Of a stretch of DNA of 64,000 nt, positions 16,743 to 23,845 are shown one piece after another; the first letter of the stretch is position 1, and every line of letters starts with the position of its first letter. Source of the stretch: Streptomyces sp. ADI96-02 (GTDB lineage Bacteria; Actinomycetota; Actinomycetes; Streptomycetales; Streptomycetaceae); assembly GCF_003846185.1 (NCBI RefSeq), contig NZ_ML123034.1, positions 6,265,259-6,329,258 of the forward strand. The letters run 5' to 3'. The position numbers and the translations under genes are program-made. The notes beneath the pieces were generated by a model. The model was not told where the DNA came from. It saw only the letters and a program-made list of their open reading frames with translations, and ran no database searches.

Positions 16743-18173
16743 ATGGCCGCAAACGGACGGCACCGCAGATACCAGCCGAGCCGGATCAACCGTGCCTCGC
16801 TCACGGTGACCGCGGGAGGCGCGGGCCTGGCGCTCCCGCTCATCGCGGCACTCCCGGCGCAAGCCGCCTCCGGCGAGGTCTGGGAGAAGGTCGCCGCCTG
16901 CGAGTCGAGCGGGAACTGGGCCGTCAACACCGACAACGGCTACTACGGCGGACTGCAGTTCAGCGGCTCCACCTGGGCGGCCTACGGCGGCACGCAGTAC
17001 GCCCCCCGCGCCGACCTCGCCACCCGCGACCAGCAGATCGCCATCGCCGAGAAGGTCCTGGACGGCCAGGGACCCGGTGCCTGGCCGACCTGTTCCGTAC
17101 GCGCCGGTCTCACCCGGGGCGGGGACTCGCCCGAGACGGTTCCGCAGCCCGACCCGCAGAGCGCGGGCAGCCGGCCCGTCCAGGCCGCGGCACCGCGGAG
17201 CGCTCCGGCCCGGCCGCCGCAGACCCGACACGAGGCGACGAAACCGACGCACGTTCCCGGAAAGCGCGACTCCTACACCGTCGCGACCGGCGACTCGCTC
17301 TCCGGGATCGCCGCCGCCGAGCAGGTCAAGGGCGGCTGGCAGCGGCTGTACGAGGCCAACCGCACGGTCGTCGGCGGCGACCCCGACCTGATCTTCCCCG
17401 GACAGCGGCTGAGTCTCGACCCCGGCCGGACGCCCCGGACGGACCCCGCCAAGCCCGTGCCGCACGCGGAGCAGGCCGAGCCGCGCCGGACGCCGAAGCC
17501 GTCCGCGTCGAAGCCGCCGGCCCCCTCAGCGGACGCGAAAAAGGCCGAGGACAAGAGGGCCGAGGACAAGAAGGCCGAGGACAAGAAGGCCGAGGACAAG
17601 AAGGCCGAGGACAAGAAGGCCGAACAGGAGAAGGCCGAACAGAAGAAGGCCGAGGACAAGAGGACCGAACAGAGGAAGGCCGAGTCCAAGAGGGCCGACG
17701 ACAAGAGGACCGAGCACAAGAAGGCCGCACCCAAGAAGGAGCAGTCCGCTCCCGAACGCGCCGTGAATCACTCCGGGTTCAGCGCCCCGGTGGCCGCCGG
17801 GACCGGAACGCCGTACCGCCAGGCCGGTTCCTGGTCCAGCGGCTACCACACAGGTGTCGACTTTCCCGTGCCCACCGGCACCTCGGTGAAGTCCGTCGCC
17901 CCGGGCCGGGTCGTCTCGGCCGGCTGGGCCGGAGCGTACGGCTACGAGGTCGTCATCCGGCATGAGGACGGCAAGTACAGCCAGTACGCCCACCTCTCCG
18001 CGCTCAACGTCCGCGCCGGCCAGTCGGTCTCCGGCGGTCAGCGCATCGCCCGTTCCGGCTCCACCGGCAACAGCACCGGCCCGCACCTGCACTTCGAGAT
18101 CCGGCTCGGCCCGGGATACGGCTCCGACGTCGACCCGCTGGCCTACCTGCGGGCGGGCGGCGTCAGCGTCTGA
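16743..18173 (+). CDS. Secreted three-domain murein hydrolase: Rpf-like transglycosylase, LysM, M23 peptidase
   Basis: A 476-residue exported cell-wall enzyme. After a signal peptide ending ALPAQAA, residues about 43-115 form a resuscitation-promoting-factor/transglycosylase domain (EVWEKVAACESSGNWAVNT, Glu in ACESS as acid). About 175-226 is a LysM domain (DSYTVATGDSLSGIAAAEQ...IFPGQRLSL). A Lys/Glu/Asp repeat linker follows (about 265-333), then an M23 peptidase (about 344-474) with both zinc motifs, HTGVDFP and HLHFEI. It should cut both glycan and peptide bonds of peptidoglycan, as in spore germination or growth. The charged repeat looks like an extended helix spanning the wall. Its 3' end overlaps the convergent DMT gene by 31 bases. 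Confidence 0.93.
   Translation: MAANGRHRRYQPSRINRASLTVTAGGAGLALPLIAALPAQAASGEVWEKVAACESSGNWAVNTDNGYYGGLQFSGSTWAAYGGTQYAPRADLATRDQQIAIAEKVLDGQGPGAWPTCSVRAGLTRGGDSPETVPQPDPQSAGSRPVQAAAPRSAPARPPQTRHEATKPTHVPGKRDSYTVATGDSLSGIAAAEQVKGGWQRLYEANRTVVGGDPDLIFPGQRLSLDPGRTPRTDPAKPVPHAEQAEPRRTPKPSASKPPAPSADAKKAEDKRAEDKKAEDKKAEDKKAEDKKAEQEKAEQKKAEDKRTEQRKAESKRADDKRTEHKKAAPKKEQSAPERAVNHSGFSAPVAAGTGTPYRQAGSWSSGYHTGVDFPVPTGTSVKSVAPGRVVSAGWAGAYGYEVVIRHEDGKYSQYAHLSALNVRAGQSVSGGQRIARSGSTGNSTGPHLHFEIRLGPGYGSDVDPLAYLRAGGVSV
17537..17740 (+). repeat. Intragenic KAEDK repeat tract
   Basis: A 15-bp unit around GCCGAGGACAAGAAG is repeated, perfectly at first and then with drift, encoding about fourteen KAEDK / KAEQK / RTEQR-type pentads between the LysM and M23 domains. 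The heptad-free pattern predicts a single, highly charged alpha helix. Repeat number may differ between strains. Confidence 0.85.
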
Positions 18174-19345
18174 ACCGTCCGCTCCGCGCGCGGAGCGAGG
18201 ACCGGCTCACTCCGCCGGCCCCGCCCCGCCGGCGCGTGCGGAGCCGTGAACTCCATCAGCGGTGCCGCGCGCCCCGGCGGCAGCGGAACCGAGAGCGGCG
18301 GGGCGTGCGGAACGGGAGAGCGGCCCGTGGCCGGCTCCGGGTGGGGGACGGGCGCAGCCGGGACGGGATCAGCGACGGCCGTGTCCGGGCTCGCGCCCGT
18401 CGCCCGGTCGTCCCCGCCCGTCCGCCCGTGGCCCCTGCCCGCCCGTCCCTCGGACACGGCCGCGGCGGAGGACGCGGCTCCCTCAGCCCCGGTTCCGGGA
18501 CCCGTGCCCGCCGCGCGTTCCGCGCTCAGCCGTTCCTTCGTCAGCAGGACCAGGCCCGCGGCGGCCAGCAGGCCGCACAGGAGCGCGAACAGGGCGCCCG
18601 TCGTGCCGTAGCGGAAACGTTCGTCGAACAGGGAGATGCCGATCGCCGCCGCCACCACCGGATTGACCACCGTCACCGTGGCCAGCGGCGCGGTCAGCCC
18701 CGCGCCCCGGTAGGCGGCCTGGGAGAGCAGCAGACCGGCCGCGGCGAGCCCCGCTATCACCAGCAGCGTCGGCAGGCCCGCGGGCACGGAGCCCGACGTC
18801 CACTCCATCGCCACCGTCTTGGTGAACACCGAGGCCATGCCGAACGCGACCCCGGCGGCCGTGGCCAGTGCCAGGCTCCGCAGCGCCGGGCCGCGCAGCG
18901 CCTTGCCGAGCAGTGCGATCGCGGCGACCGCCCCGAAGGCCACGGCCGCCAGCACCACCTGCTCGGGACCGCGCAGCACGTGCGGCTCGGCGTTCCCGGT
19001 GAGGGCCAGCAGGCCCACCAGGCCGGCCGTCGCCATCAACGCTCCGCGCCAAGCCATCGCCCCGGCCTTGCGCCCGACGAACAGGGCGGCCATCGGCAGG
19101 GCGAAGACGATCGTGAGCGCGCCGAGCGGCTGCACCAGGCTGAGCGGCCCGTAGGCCAGTGCCACGACGTGGAGCAGTGCGCCGACCCCGTTCAGAAGGA
19201 CGGCGACCCACCAGCGCCCGTTGCGCAGCAGGTCGGACGCCGAGCTTCCGCTGTGCACGGCCACGCGCTCCTGGACGATCGCCCCGGCCGCGTAGGCGAC
19301 CGCGGAGACCAGTGACAGCAGCACAGACAGCGCGAGGGAGCTCAT
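18143..19345 (-). CDS. DMT-superfamily transporter (EamA/NIPA-like)
   Basis: A 400-residue membrane protein with about ten transmembrane helices in the first 290 residues (SLALSVLLSLVSAVAYAAGAIVQERVA at the start, VTVVNPVVAAAIGISLFDERF near the end, the standard EamA second-repeat motif). The last 110 residues are a disordered Pro/Ala/Gly-rich cytoplasmic tail. The IVQERVA opening and membrane pattern resemble actinobacterial DMT exporters; substrate unknown. The tail runs antisense into the last 31 bases of the murein hydrolase gene. It diverges from the FhuF-like gene. Confidence 0.85.
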   Translation of the reverse strand: MSSLALSVLLSLVSAVAYAAGAIVQERVAVHSGSSASDLLRNGRWWVAVLLNGVGALLHVVALAYGPLSLVQPLGALTIVFALPMAALFVGRKAGAMAWRGALMATAGLVGLLALTGNAEPHVLRGPEQVVLAAVAFGAVAAIALLGKALRGPALRSLALATAAGVAFGMASVFTKTVAMEWTSGSVPAGLPTLLVIAGLAAAGLLLSQAAYRGAGLTAPLATVTVVNPVVAAAIGISLFDERFRYGTTGALFALLCGLLAAAGLVLLTKERLSAERAAGTGPGTGAEGAASSAAAVSEGRAGRGHGRTGGDDRATGASPDTAVADPVPAAPVPHPEPATGRSPVPHAPPLSVPLPPGRAAPLMEFTAPHAPAGRGRRSEPVLAPRAERTVQTLTPPARR

Positions 19346-19576
19346 GGCACCACGATGTCCCGTCCGGGGCGCGGCGTCGTCGTCCTGGAGGCGGCAGTTC
19401 GGCGTACTGCCCCAGTAGTACGGATCTCATGCCGGGGTCCTCCCCTCGACGGTAGCCCTGCCCGCCCCGGACGTCAGAAGTTGTGCGCCGGCGGATACCG
19501 TGAGCGGCGAACCGGGCACAGCAGGTCGCCGCGGAGCCCGCCGAGCGGATCGCCGCCGGATCGGGAGGAGCGGGGC

Positions 19577-20272
19577 GTGGACCTGGCACGCACGGCGTCG
19601 GTGGGCGGATTCTTCGCGCTGCGGACCACCCCGGCGTCCGGCGGCGGCCACCGGCCGCTCGCCCTGCTGTACGGCGGGCGCACCGCGCCCCTGACCGCAT
19701 GTATCGACAGGGTCGCGAGCCGGCTGGAGGCTCCCGAGCGCAGGGTCGCCGCCTCCATCGCCCACCTCGGCCTCGCCGCCCGGCTCTGGTCCATCGCCCT
19801 GGGCCCGGCCGCGCTCTGCGGGCGCATCCCGGCTCTTCCGCCGGACGCCCTCCACTGGGACCCGGAGGCCGCCTCGCCCGACGATCTGTGGATCGCCGAC
19901 CCGCAGGAGCTGCCCGGCACGGCGGAGCGGATCCGCGAACAGGTGCAGTACGGCCACTTGGCGCCGCTCGCGGAGGCGGTGCGGGGCGACGGGAACGTCT
20001 CGCCGCGCCTGCTGTGGGGCAACGCCGGATCCGCGCTCGCCGGGGCGGCGCGCGAACTCGTCGCCTGGGCGCGCGCGAACGAACTGCCGGACGTGGCCCG
20101 CCGGACCCGCGCCCTGACCGCGGAGCTCTTCGACCACGCCGATCTGCGCTCCACCGGAGCCCCGCACGGTCCGGCGTTCCGGCGGCGCAGCTGCTGCCTG
20201 TACTGGCGCTGTCCGGGCGGCGGCCTGTGCGGCGACTGCGTCTTCGACCAGGTGCCGGGTTCCACCCGGTAA
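19577..20272 (+). CDS. FhuF-like (2Fe-2S) protein, probable ferric-siderophore reductase
   Basis: A 231-residue soluble protein. Its C terminus RRRSCCLYWRCPGGGLCGDCVF carries the CC-x10-C-x2-C cluster motif of the FhuF family, which binds a [2Fe-2S] centre and reduces ferric siderophores to release iron. The N-terminal helical part is typical of actinobacterial relatives. GTG start at 19577 after GGGAGGAG, spacing about six. No siderophore transporter is adjacent, so the siderophore cannot be inferred. Confidence 0.85.
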   Translation: MDLARTASVGGFFALRTTPASGGGHRPLALLYGGRTAPLTACIDRVASRLEAPERRVAASIAHLGLAARLWSIALGPAALCGRIPALPPDALHWDPEAASPDDLWIADPQELPGTAERIREQVQYGHLAPLAEAVRGDGNVSPRLLWGNAGSALAGAARELVAWARANELPDVARRTRALTAELFDHADLRSTGAPHGPAFRRRSCCLYWRCPGGGLCGDCVFDQVPGSTR

Positions 20273-20320
20273 CCCCTCTCCGAAACGCGCGCACCGCCCC
20301 TCCCCGGCGCACGGGGCGGC

Positions 20321-20385
20321 GGGGAGGGGCGGCAGGGGCGGCAGGGGCGGCAGGGGCGGTTCGGGAGGGGCTGCCGCCTCTCCCC
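20321..20385. terminator. Imperfect hairpin with (GGCAGGGGC)x3 repeats between convergent genes
   Basis: GGGGAGGGGCGGCAG (20321-20335) can pair with CTGCCGCCTCTCCCC (20371-20385) with one mismatch across a 35-base loop that contains three 9-bp GGCAGGGGC repeats (20331-20358). It lies between the FhuF-like and STAS genes. Confidence 0.4.
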
Positions 20386-20391
20386 ACCGGC

Positions 20392-20886
20392 TCAGGAGGG
20401 TAGTGGGGCGTCCGGCGCGTCGATCGCGTCCTCGACGCTGGGCAGCACCGGCAGGGCGCTGTCCAGCCCGATCATCCCGATCAGGCGCTGCACGAAGGGC
20501 GACGGTGCGGCCAGGCGCAGCCGGCCGTTCAGGACGGTCTGCCCCTGGAGGAGCACGTTCACCGTCGTCGAGTCGGCGAAACCCACCCCGGAGAGGTCCA
20601 CGACGACCGGGCCGGAGCCGTCGCCGGCCGCCGCGGCGAGAGCCGAGCCGAGCGGGGGAACGCTGTCGATGTCCAGATCACCCGACACGGTGAATACCAG
20701 AGCACCCCGCTGATGACGGGTAGTGATGCTGACAGCTCTGTCTTCGCTGGGCGATGGAAGCACGGAAGGCACCTCGGGCGGTTCGTTGGTCGGGAGACGG
20801 GAAGCCGGTCTGCCGGACGGGTCGGCCTCGTTCCGTCCCTGCTCGCGGCGGGGTACAGGAGCAACGATAGAAGGAACAGTTGCCAT
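20392..20886 (-). CDS. STAS-domain anti-sigma factor antagonist
   Basis: A 164-residue RsbV/BldG-type protein. The STAS domain (about 52-160) has VFTVSGDLDIDSVPPLGSAL, then VVVDLSGVGFADSTTVNVLL in which Ser106 is the expected phosphorylation site, and RLRLAAPSPFVQRLIGMIGLD. A 50-residue N-terminal extension rich in Pro/Arg is unusual. I use the ATG at 20886 (MATVPS); a GTG further in (VPSVLPSPSEDRAV) would give a core-only protein. In partner switching, the dephospho form binds an RsbW-type kinase and frees the sigma factor; both partner types are encoded within 7 kb. A 30-base inverted repeat lies just upstream. Confidence 0.88.
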   Translation of the reverse strand: MATVPSIVAPVPRREQGRNEADPSGRPASRLPTNEPPEVPSVLPSPSEDRAVSITTRHQRGALVFTVSGDLDIDSVPPLGSALAAAAGDGSGPVVVDLSGVGFADSTTVNVLLQGQTVLNGRLRLAAPSPFVQRLIGMIGLDSALPVLPSVEDAIDAPDAPLPS

Positions 20887-20912
20887 TTGACAACATTCTC
20901 CATCGGGTAACA

Positions 20913-20942
20913 ATCTGATCCACAACTGTTAGTGGATCAGAT
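20913..20942. promoter_or_regulatory. 11-bp perfect inverted repeat (candidate MarR operator)
   Basis: ATCTGATCCAC, an 8-base spacer, then GTGGATCAGAT. It lies between the MarR stop codon and the start of the STAS gene on the same strand, 27 bases before that start. It is AT-rich for this genome and not followed by a T run in the MarR direction, so an operator seems likelier than a terminator. Confidence 0.55.
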
Positions 20943-20989
20943 GTCGACAGGGACGATGCGATGGATGCGGAAGCAGGAGCTGGATGAGG

Positions 20990-21505
20990 CTAGGCGCTGT
21001 CGGCGACATCATCGCGGAGCCGGGAGGCCGCCGTGCCCGTTTGCGGGGACAGCCGCTCCGAGGCTGCCGCGTGGAAGGCCGTCAGGCCCTCCGCGAGGGC
21101 GGCGACGGCGGCCGGTTCCATGCGCTCCAGGACGGCGTTCAGCTCCCGGGCGCGGATGGCCCGGTACTCTTCGAGGAGGGTGCGACCGCGCAGGCTGAGC
21201 CGCAGTTCCACCTCGCGGCGGCTCGTGGCACTCGGCTCGCGCTGGACGAGCCCCATGGCTTCCATCCGGTCGCAGAGCCTGCTGACCGAGGGCGCGCGAG
21301 AGCCGAGAGCCTCGCCGAGGGAGCGCAGGTTCGCGCCCTCCTGCTTCTCGATCACGAGCAGGGCGCGCAACTGCGAGGGCGATACCGTTCCCGAGGAAGC
21401 GGCTTCCTGGCCACGGCCCCACAACACTTCCAGCAGCTCCGAGGCCGCGGATGCGTCGGCGGCCACCTGGTCGCGCGTACGCGGGCGGCGGGCGGAGTAG
21501 GGCAT
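20990..21505 (-). CDS. MarR-family transcriptional regulator
   Basis: A 171-residue winged-helix regulator. The DNA-binding core is LRALLVIEKQEGANLRSLGEALGSRAPSVSRLCDRMEAMGLVQREPSATSRREVELRLSLRGR, with the recognition helix APSVSRLCDRMEAMG and the wing SRREVELRLS. Helices at both ends form the dimer interface. No Cys is available for redox sensing. It is upstream of the STAS gene on the same strand with the inverted repeat between them, and diverges from the PP2C gene; it could control either side. Confidence 0.9.
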   Translation of the reverse strand: MPYSARRPRTRDQVAADASAASELLEVLWGRGQEAASSGTVSPSQLRALLVIEKQEGANLRSLGEALGSRAPSVSRLCDRMEAMGLVQREPSATSRREVELRLSLRGRTLLEEYRAIRARELNAVLERMEPAAVAALAEGLTAFHAAASERLSPQTGTAASRLRDDVADSA

Positions 21506-21591
21506 CCGTCCACTCTGTCACCCGTCAGCCCCGCTTGTCAGCCCGGACCCCGCCCCTACCCCGTCTCAGGACGAAGAATGTACGAGAGACC

Positions 21592-22752
21592 GTGAACCCA
21601 AGACCGGACATCGAGAGCGCTGTCAGGGCCGCCGCTCCGCATGCGCTGCTGGAGACGCTCCGCGCGATCCTCCGCAGCGCCTACGGGGCGCTCGCGGTGG
21701 AACTGCATCTCGCCGACTACGCCCTGAGAGTCCTCAAACCCCTCGACCGGCCCGACGGCGAGGACGAACCGCTGTCCCTGGACAACAGCGCCGAGGGGCG
21801 GGCCTTCGGCAGCCAGGAACCCCGCGAGCAGCAGGTCCGGCACGACGACGCGGTCGACCACTACCTCCCCGTGACCGTGCGCGGCGAGCGACTGGGCATC
21901 CTCACCGTCCGGCTGCCGCAGGCGAGCTCCACACCGCACATGGTCGGTGAGCTGACCCACGTGGCGGACCTGCTGGGCCACGAGATACTCGTCGCCGAAC
22001 GGGACACCGACCTCTACCAGCGGGCCCGCCGCACCAGCCGGCTCACGCTCGCCGCCGAGATGCAGTGGCAGCTCCTGCCCGCGCGCGCCTGCACCGCGGC
22101 CGAGTTCGCCATCGGAGCCCAGCTGGAGCCCGCGTACGCCATCCACGGCGACAACTTCGACTGGGCCGCCGACGCCGACGAGCTGACCGTCGCCGTGACG
22201 AACGGCATGGGCGAGGGCATACAGGCGTCGCTGCTGACCAATCTCGCGGTCAACGCCCTGCGCAACGCCCGCCGGGCGGGCATCGGCATCGCGGACCAGG
22301 CGGCCCTCGCCGACCAGGCGATCTACGACCAGCACCGGGGCGCGTCCCACGTCTCCACCCTGCTGCTCCGCTTCGAACTCGCCACCGGCCAGGTCGGTGT
22401 CGTCGACGCGGGATCACCGCAACTGTGGCTCCAGCGCGGACGCGCCGTGCGCCGCATCGACCTGGACGCCCAGCTTCCGCTCGGCATGTTCGAGGAGTCG
22501 CACTACACGGTCCAGGAGTTCCGGGTCGAGCCCGGCGACCGGCTGCTGCTCCTGAGCGACGGCGTCTACGAGGCGGTGTCGCCGCTGGGGGAGAAGTACG
22601 GGGAGCGGGCGCTGGCCCGCGCCATCCAGTCGACCCGGCTGCTCCCGGCCGCCACGGTCCCGCGCGCCATGCTCGGCGAACTGGCCGAGTACCGGGGCAC
22701 GGACACGATCGACGACGCGCTCGTGCTGTGCATGGACTGGTTCGGCCGGTAG
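21592..22752 (+). CDS. PP2C/SpoIIE-type phosphatase, probably degenerate
   Basis: A 386-residue protein with an N-terminal GAF-like region (about 15-140: HLADYALRVL, YLPVTVRGERLGILTVRLP) and a C-terminal PP2C domain (about 150-385). Expected metal motifs are altered: GGDWYD reads GDNFDW (186-191) and the GDVxGHG/SDGMGNG motif reads TNGMGEG with Asn at 204 in place of the metal Asp; DGVYEA and DDALVL near the end keep their Asp. It may be a weak or inactive phosphatase that acts as a regulator. GTG start at 21592. It diverges from MarR and converges on the RsbW-like gene. SpoIIE-type proteins dephosphorylate STAS antagonists like the one at 20.4 kb. Confidence 0.85.
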   Translation: MNPRPDIESAVRAAAPHALLETLRAILRSAYGALAVELHLADYALRVLKPLDRPDGEDEPLSLDNSAEGRAFGSQEPREQQVRHDDAVDHYLPVTVRGERLGILTVRLPQASSTPHMVGELTHVADLLGHEILVAERDTDLYQRARRTSRLTLAAEMQWQLLPARACTAAEFAIGAQLEPAYAIHGDNFDWAADADELTVAVTNGMGEGIQASLLTNLAVNALRNARRAGIGIADQAALADQAIYDQHRGASHVSTLLLRFELATGQVGVVDAGSPQLWLQRGRAVRRIDLDAQLPLGMFEESHYTVQEFRVEPGDRLLLLSDGVYEAVSPLGEKYGERALARAIQSTRLLPAATVPRAMLGELAEYRGTDTIDDALVLCMDWFGR

Positions 22753-22787
22753 GACGACGGACGCTGAGACCGAAGGAGGCGCGCCCC

Positions 22788-22823
22788 GGGGCGGGTGCGC
22801 CTCCGCCGGGGCGCACCCGCCCC
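22788..22823. terminator. Strong hairpin between convergent genes
   Basis: A perfect 14-bp stem (GGGGCGGGTGCGCC / GGCGCACCCGCCCC) with an eight-base loop, between the PP2C and RsbW-like genes. No T run. Confidence 0.6.
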
Positions 22824-22843
22824 CGGCGACGCGCCGAGGCCCG

Positions 22844-23353
22844 TCAGATGCTGAGCTGGAACTCCGCCCGGATGCGCTTGCCGACCGGCACCCGCTCCGC
22901 CGTCAGCCGGTCGCACAGGGCCACCACGATCTCCATGCCGTGCCCGCCCAGCCGCGCGGGGTCGGGGGAGTAGAGCACCGGCATCGCCGTGCTGCTGTCG
23001 TACACCGTGACGCTGATCCGCTCGGCGCTGCCCTCCAGCTCCAGCAGGTAGGGGCCGTGGCTGTAGCGGTCGGCGTTGGTCACGAGCTCGCTCACGGCCA
23101 GCATCAGATCGCTGCGGGTGTGCTCGCCCAGCGGCGCCAGGCACTCCACCGCGAGCCGCGTCAGGAAGCGGTCGGCCAGGGCGCGGGCCATCGCGATGCA
23201 GCCCGGTTCTCCGTCGAAGACCTCGGCGCTGAGCAGTACCTCGGGAGACCGGAGCCCCTGGTCGGGGTCCTCCGGCGAGGTGACCTGTTCGTTCATGTGC
23301 TCCAGCCAGGGCGCCGCAGTGAGGGCAGTGAGGTCGATGACCTTTTCCGCCAT
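22844..23353 (-). CDS. RsbW-like ATP-binding anti-sigma/regulatory kinase
   Basis: A 169-residue GHKL-ATPase protein. ELVTNADRYS (Asn93) is the N box and ARLGGHGMEIV (136-140) the G1 loop, as in RsbW/SpoIIAB-type kinases that bind a sigma factor or phosphorylate a STAS antagonist. A 35-residue N-terminal extension precedes the fold; an internal ATG (MNEQVTS) is an alternative start. It lies 48 bases downstream of the response regulator, probably in the same transcript. Many Streptomyces proteins of this type work with PP2C partners other than SigB systems, so the exact target is inferred. Confidence 0.85.
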   Translation of the reverse strand: MAEKVIDLTALTAAPWLEHMNEQVTSPEDPDQGLRSPEVLLSAEVFDGEPGCIAMARALADRFLTRLAVECLAPLGEHTRSDLMLAVSELVTNADRYSHGPYLLELEGSAERISVTVYDSSTAMPVLYSPDPARLGGHGMEIVVALCDRLTAERVPVGKRIRAEFQLSI

Positions 23354-23401
23354 TCGTCTACCCGTGTCAACGCGTCCCACTCCACGAGATCCGCACCGAT
23401 C

Positions 23402-23845
23402 CTACGCACGACCGGGCAGGCGCACCACGGTGACGAAGAACTCGTCGATCTGGCGCACCGCCGCGATGAACTGGTCCAGGTCGACCGGCTTGGTGACGTA
23501 CGCGTTGGCGTGCAGCTTGTAGCTGCGCAGGATGTCCTCCTCGGCCGAGGAGGTCGTCAGCACCACCACCGGGATCAGCGACAGTTCGGGGTCGCCCTTG
23601 ATCTGCTCCAGCACCTGCCGGCCGTCGTACTTGGGCAGATTGAGGTCGAGGAGCACCAGGTCGGGGCGGGGCGCACCGGTGTGCTCGCCGCGCCGGTATA
23701 GGAAGTCCAGGGCCTCCTGCCCGTCGCGCACGACGTGCAGGGTGTTGCGGATCTTGTTGTCCTCGAAAGCCTCACGGGTCATCAGCTCGTCGCCGGGGTC
23801 GTCCTCGACGAGCAGGACCTCGATGGGCTGGACAGGGGCGTTCAT
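23402..23845 (-). CDS. Single-domain response regulator
   Basis: A 147-residue CheY-like receiver without an output domain. LLVEDDPGDE is the acidic pocket, Asp67 in LVLLDLNLPKYDG the phosphorylation site, TTSSAEED the switch Thr/Ser region, and VTKPVDLDQF the conserved Lys. The phrase VEDDPGDELMTREAF and the LHVVRDGQEALDFLYRRGE segment are typical of the Rcp1/phytochrome-type stand-alone regulators. Its ATG overlaps the histidine kinase stop by four bases, so the two are coupled and the kinase is its natural phosphodonor. Confidence 0.93.
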   Translation of the reverse strand: MNAPVQPIEVLLVEDDPGDELMTREAFEDNKIRNTLHVVRDGQEALDFLYRRGEHTGAPRPDLVLLDLNLPKYDGRQVLEQIKGDPELSLIPVVVLTTSSAEEDILRSYKLHANAYVTKPVDLDQFIAAVRQIDEFFVTVVRLPGRA

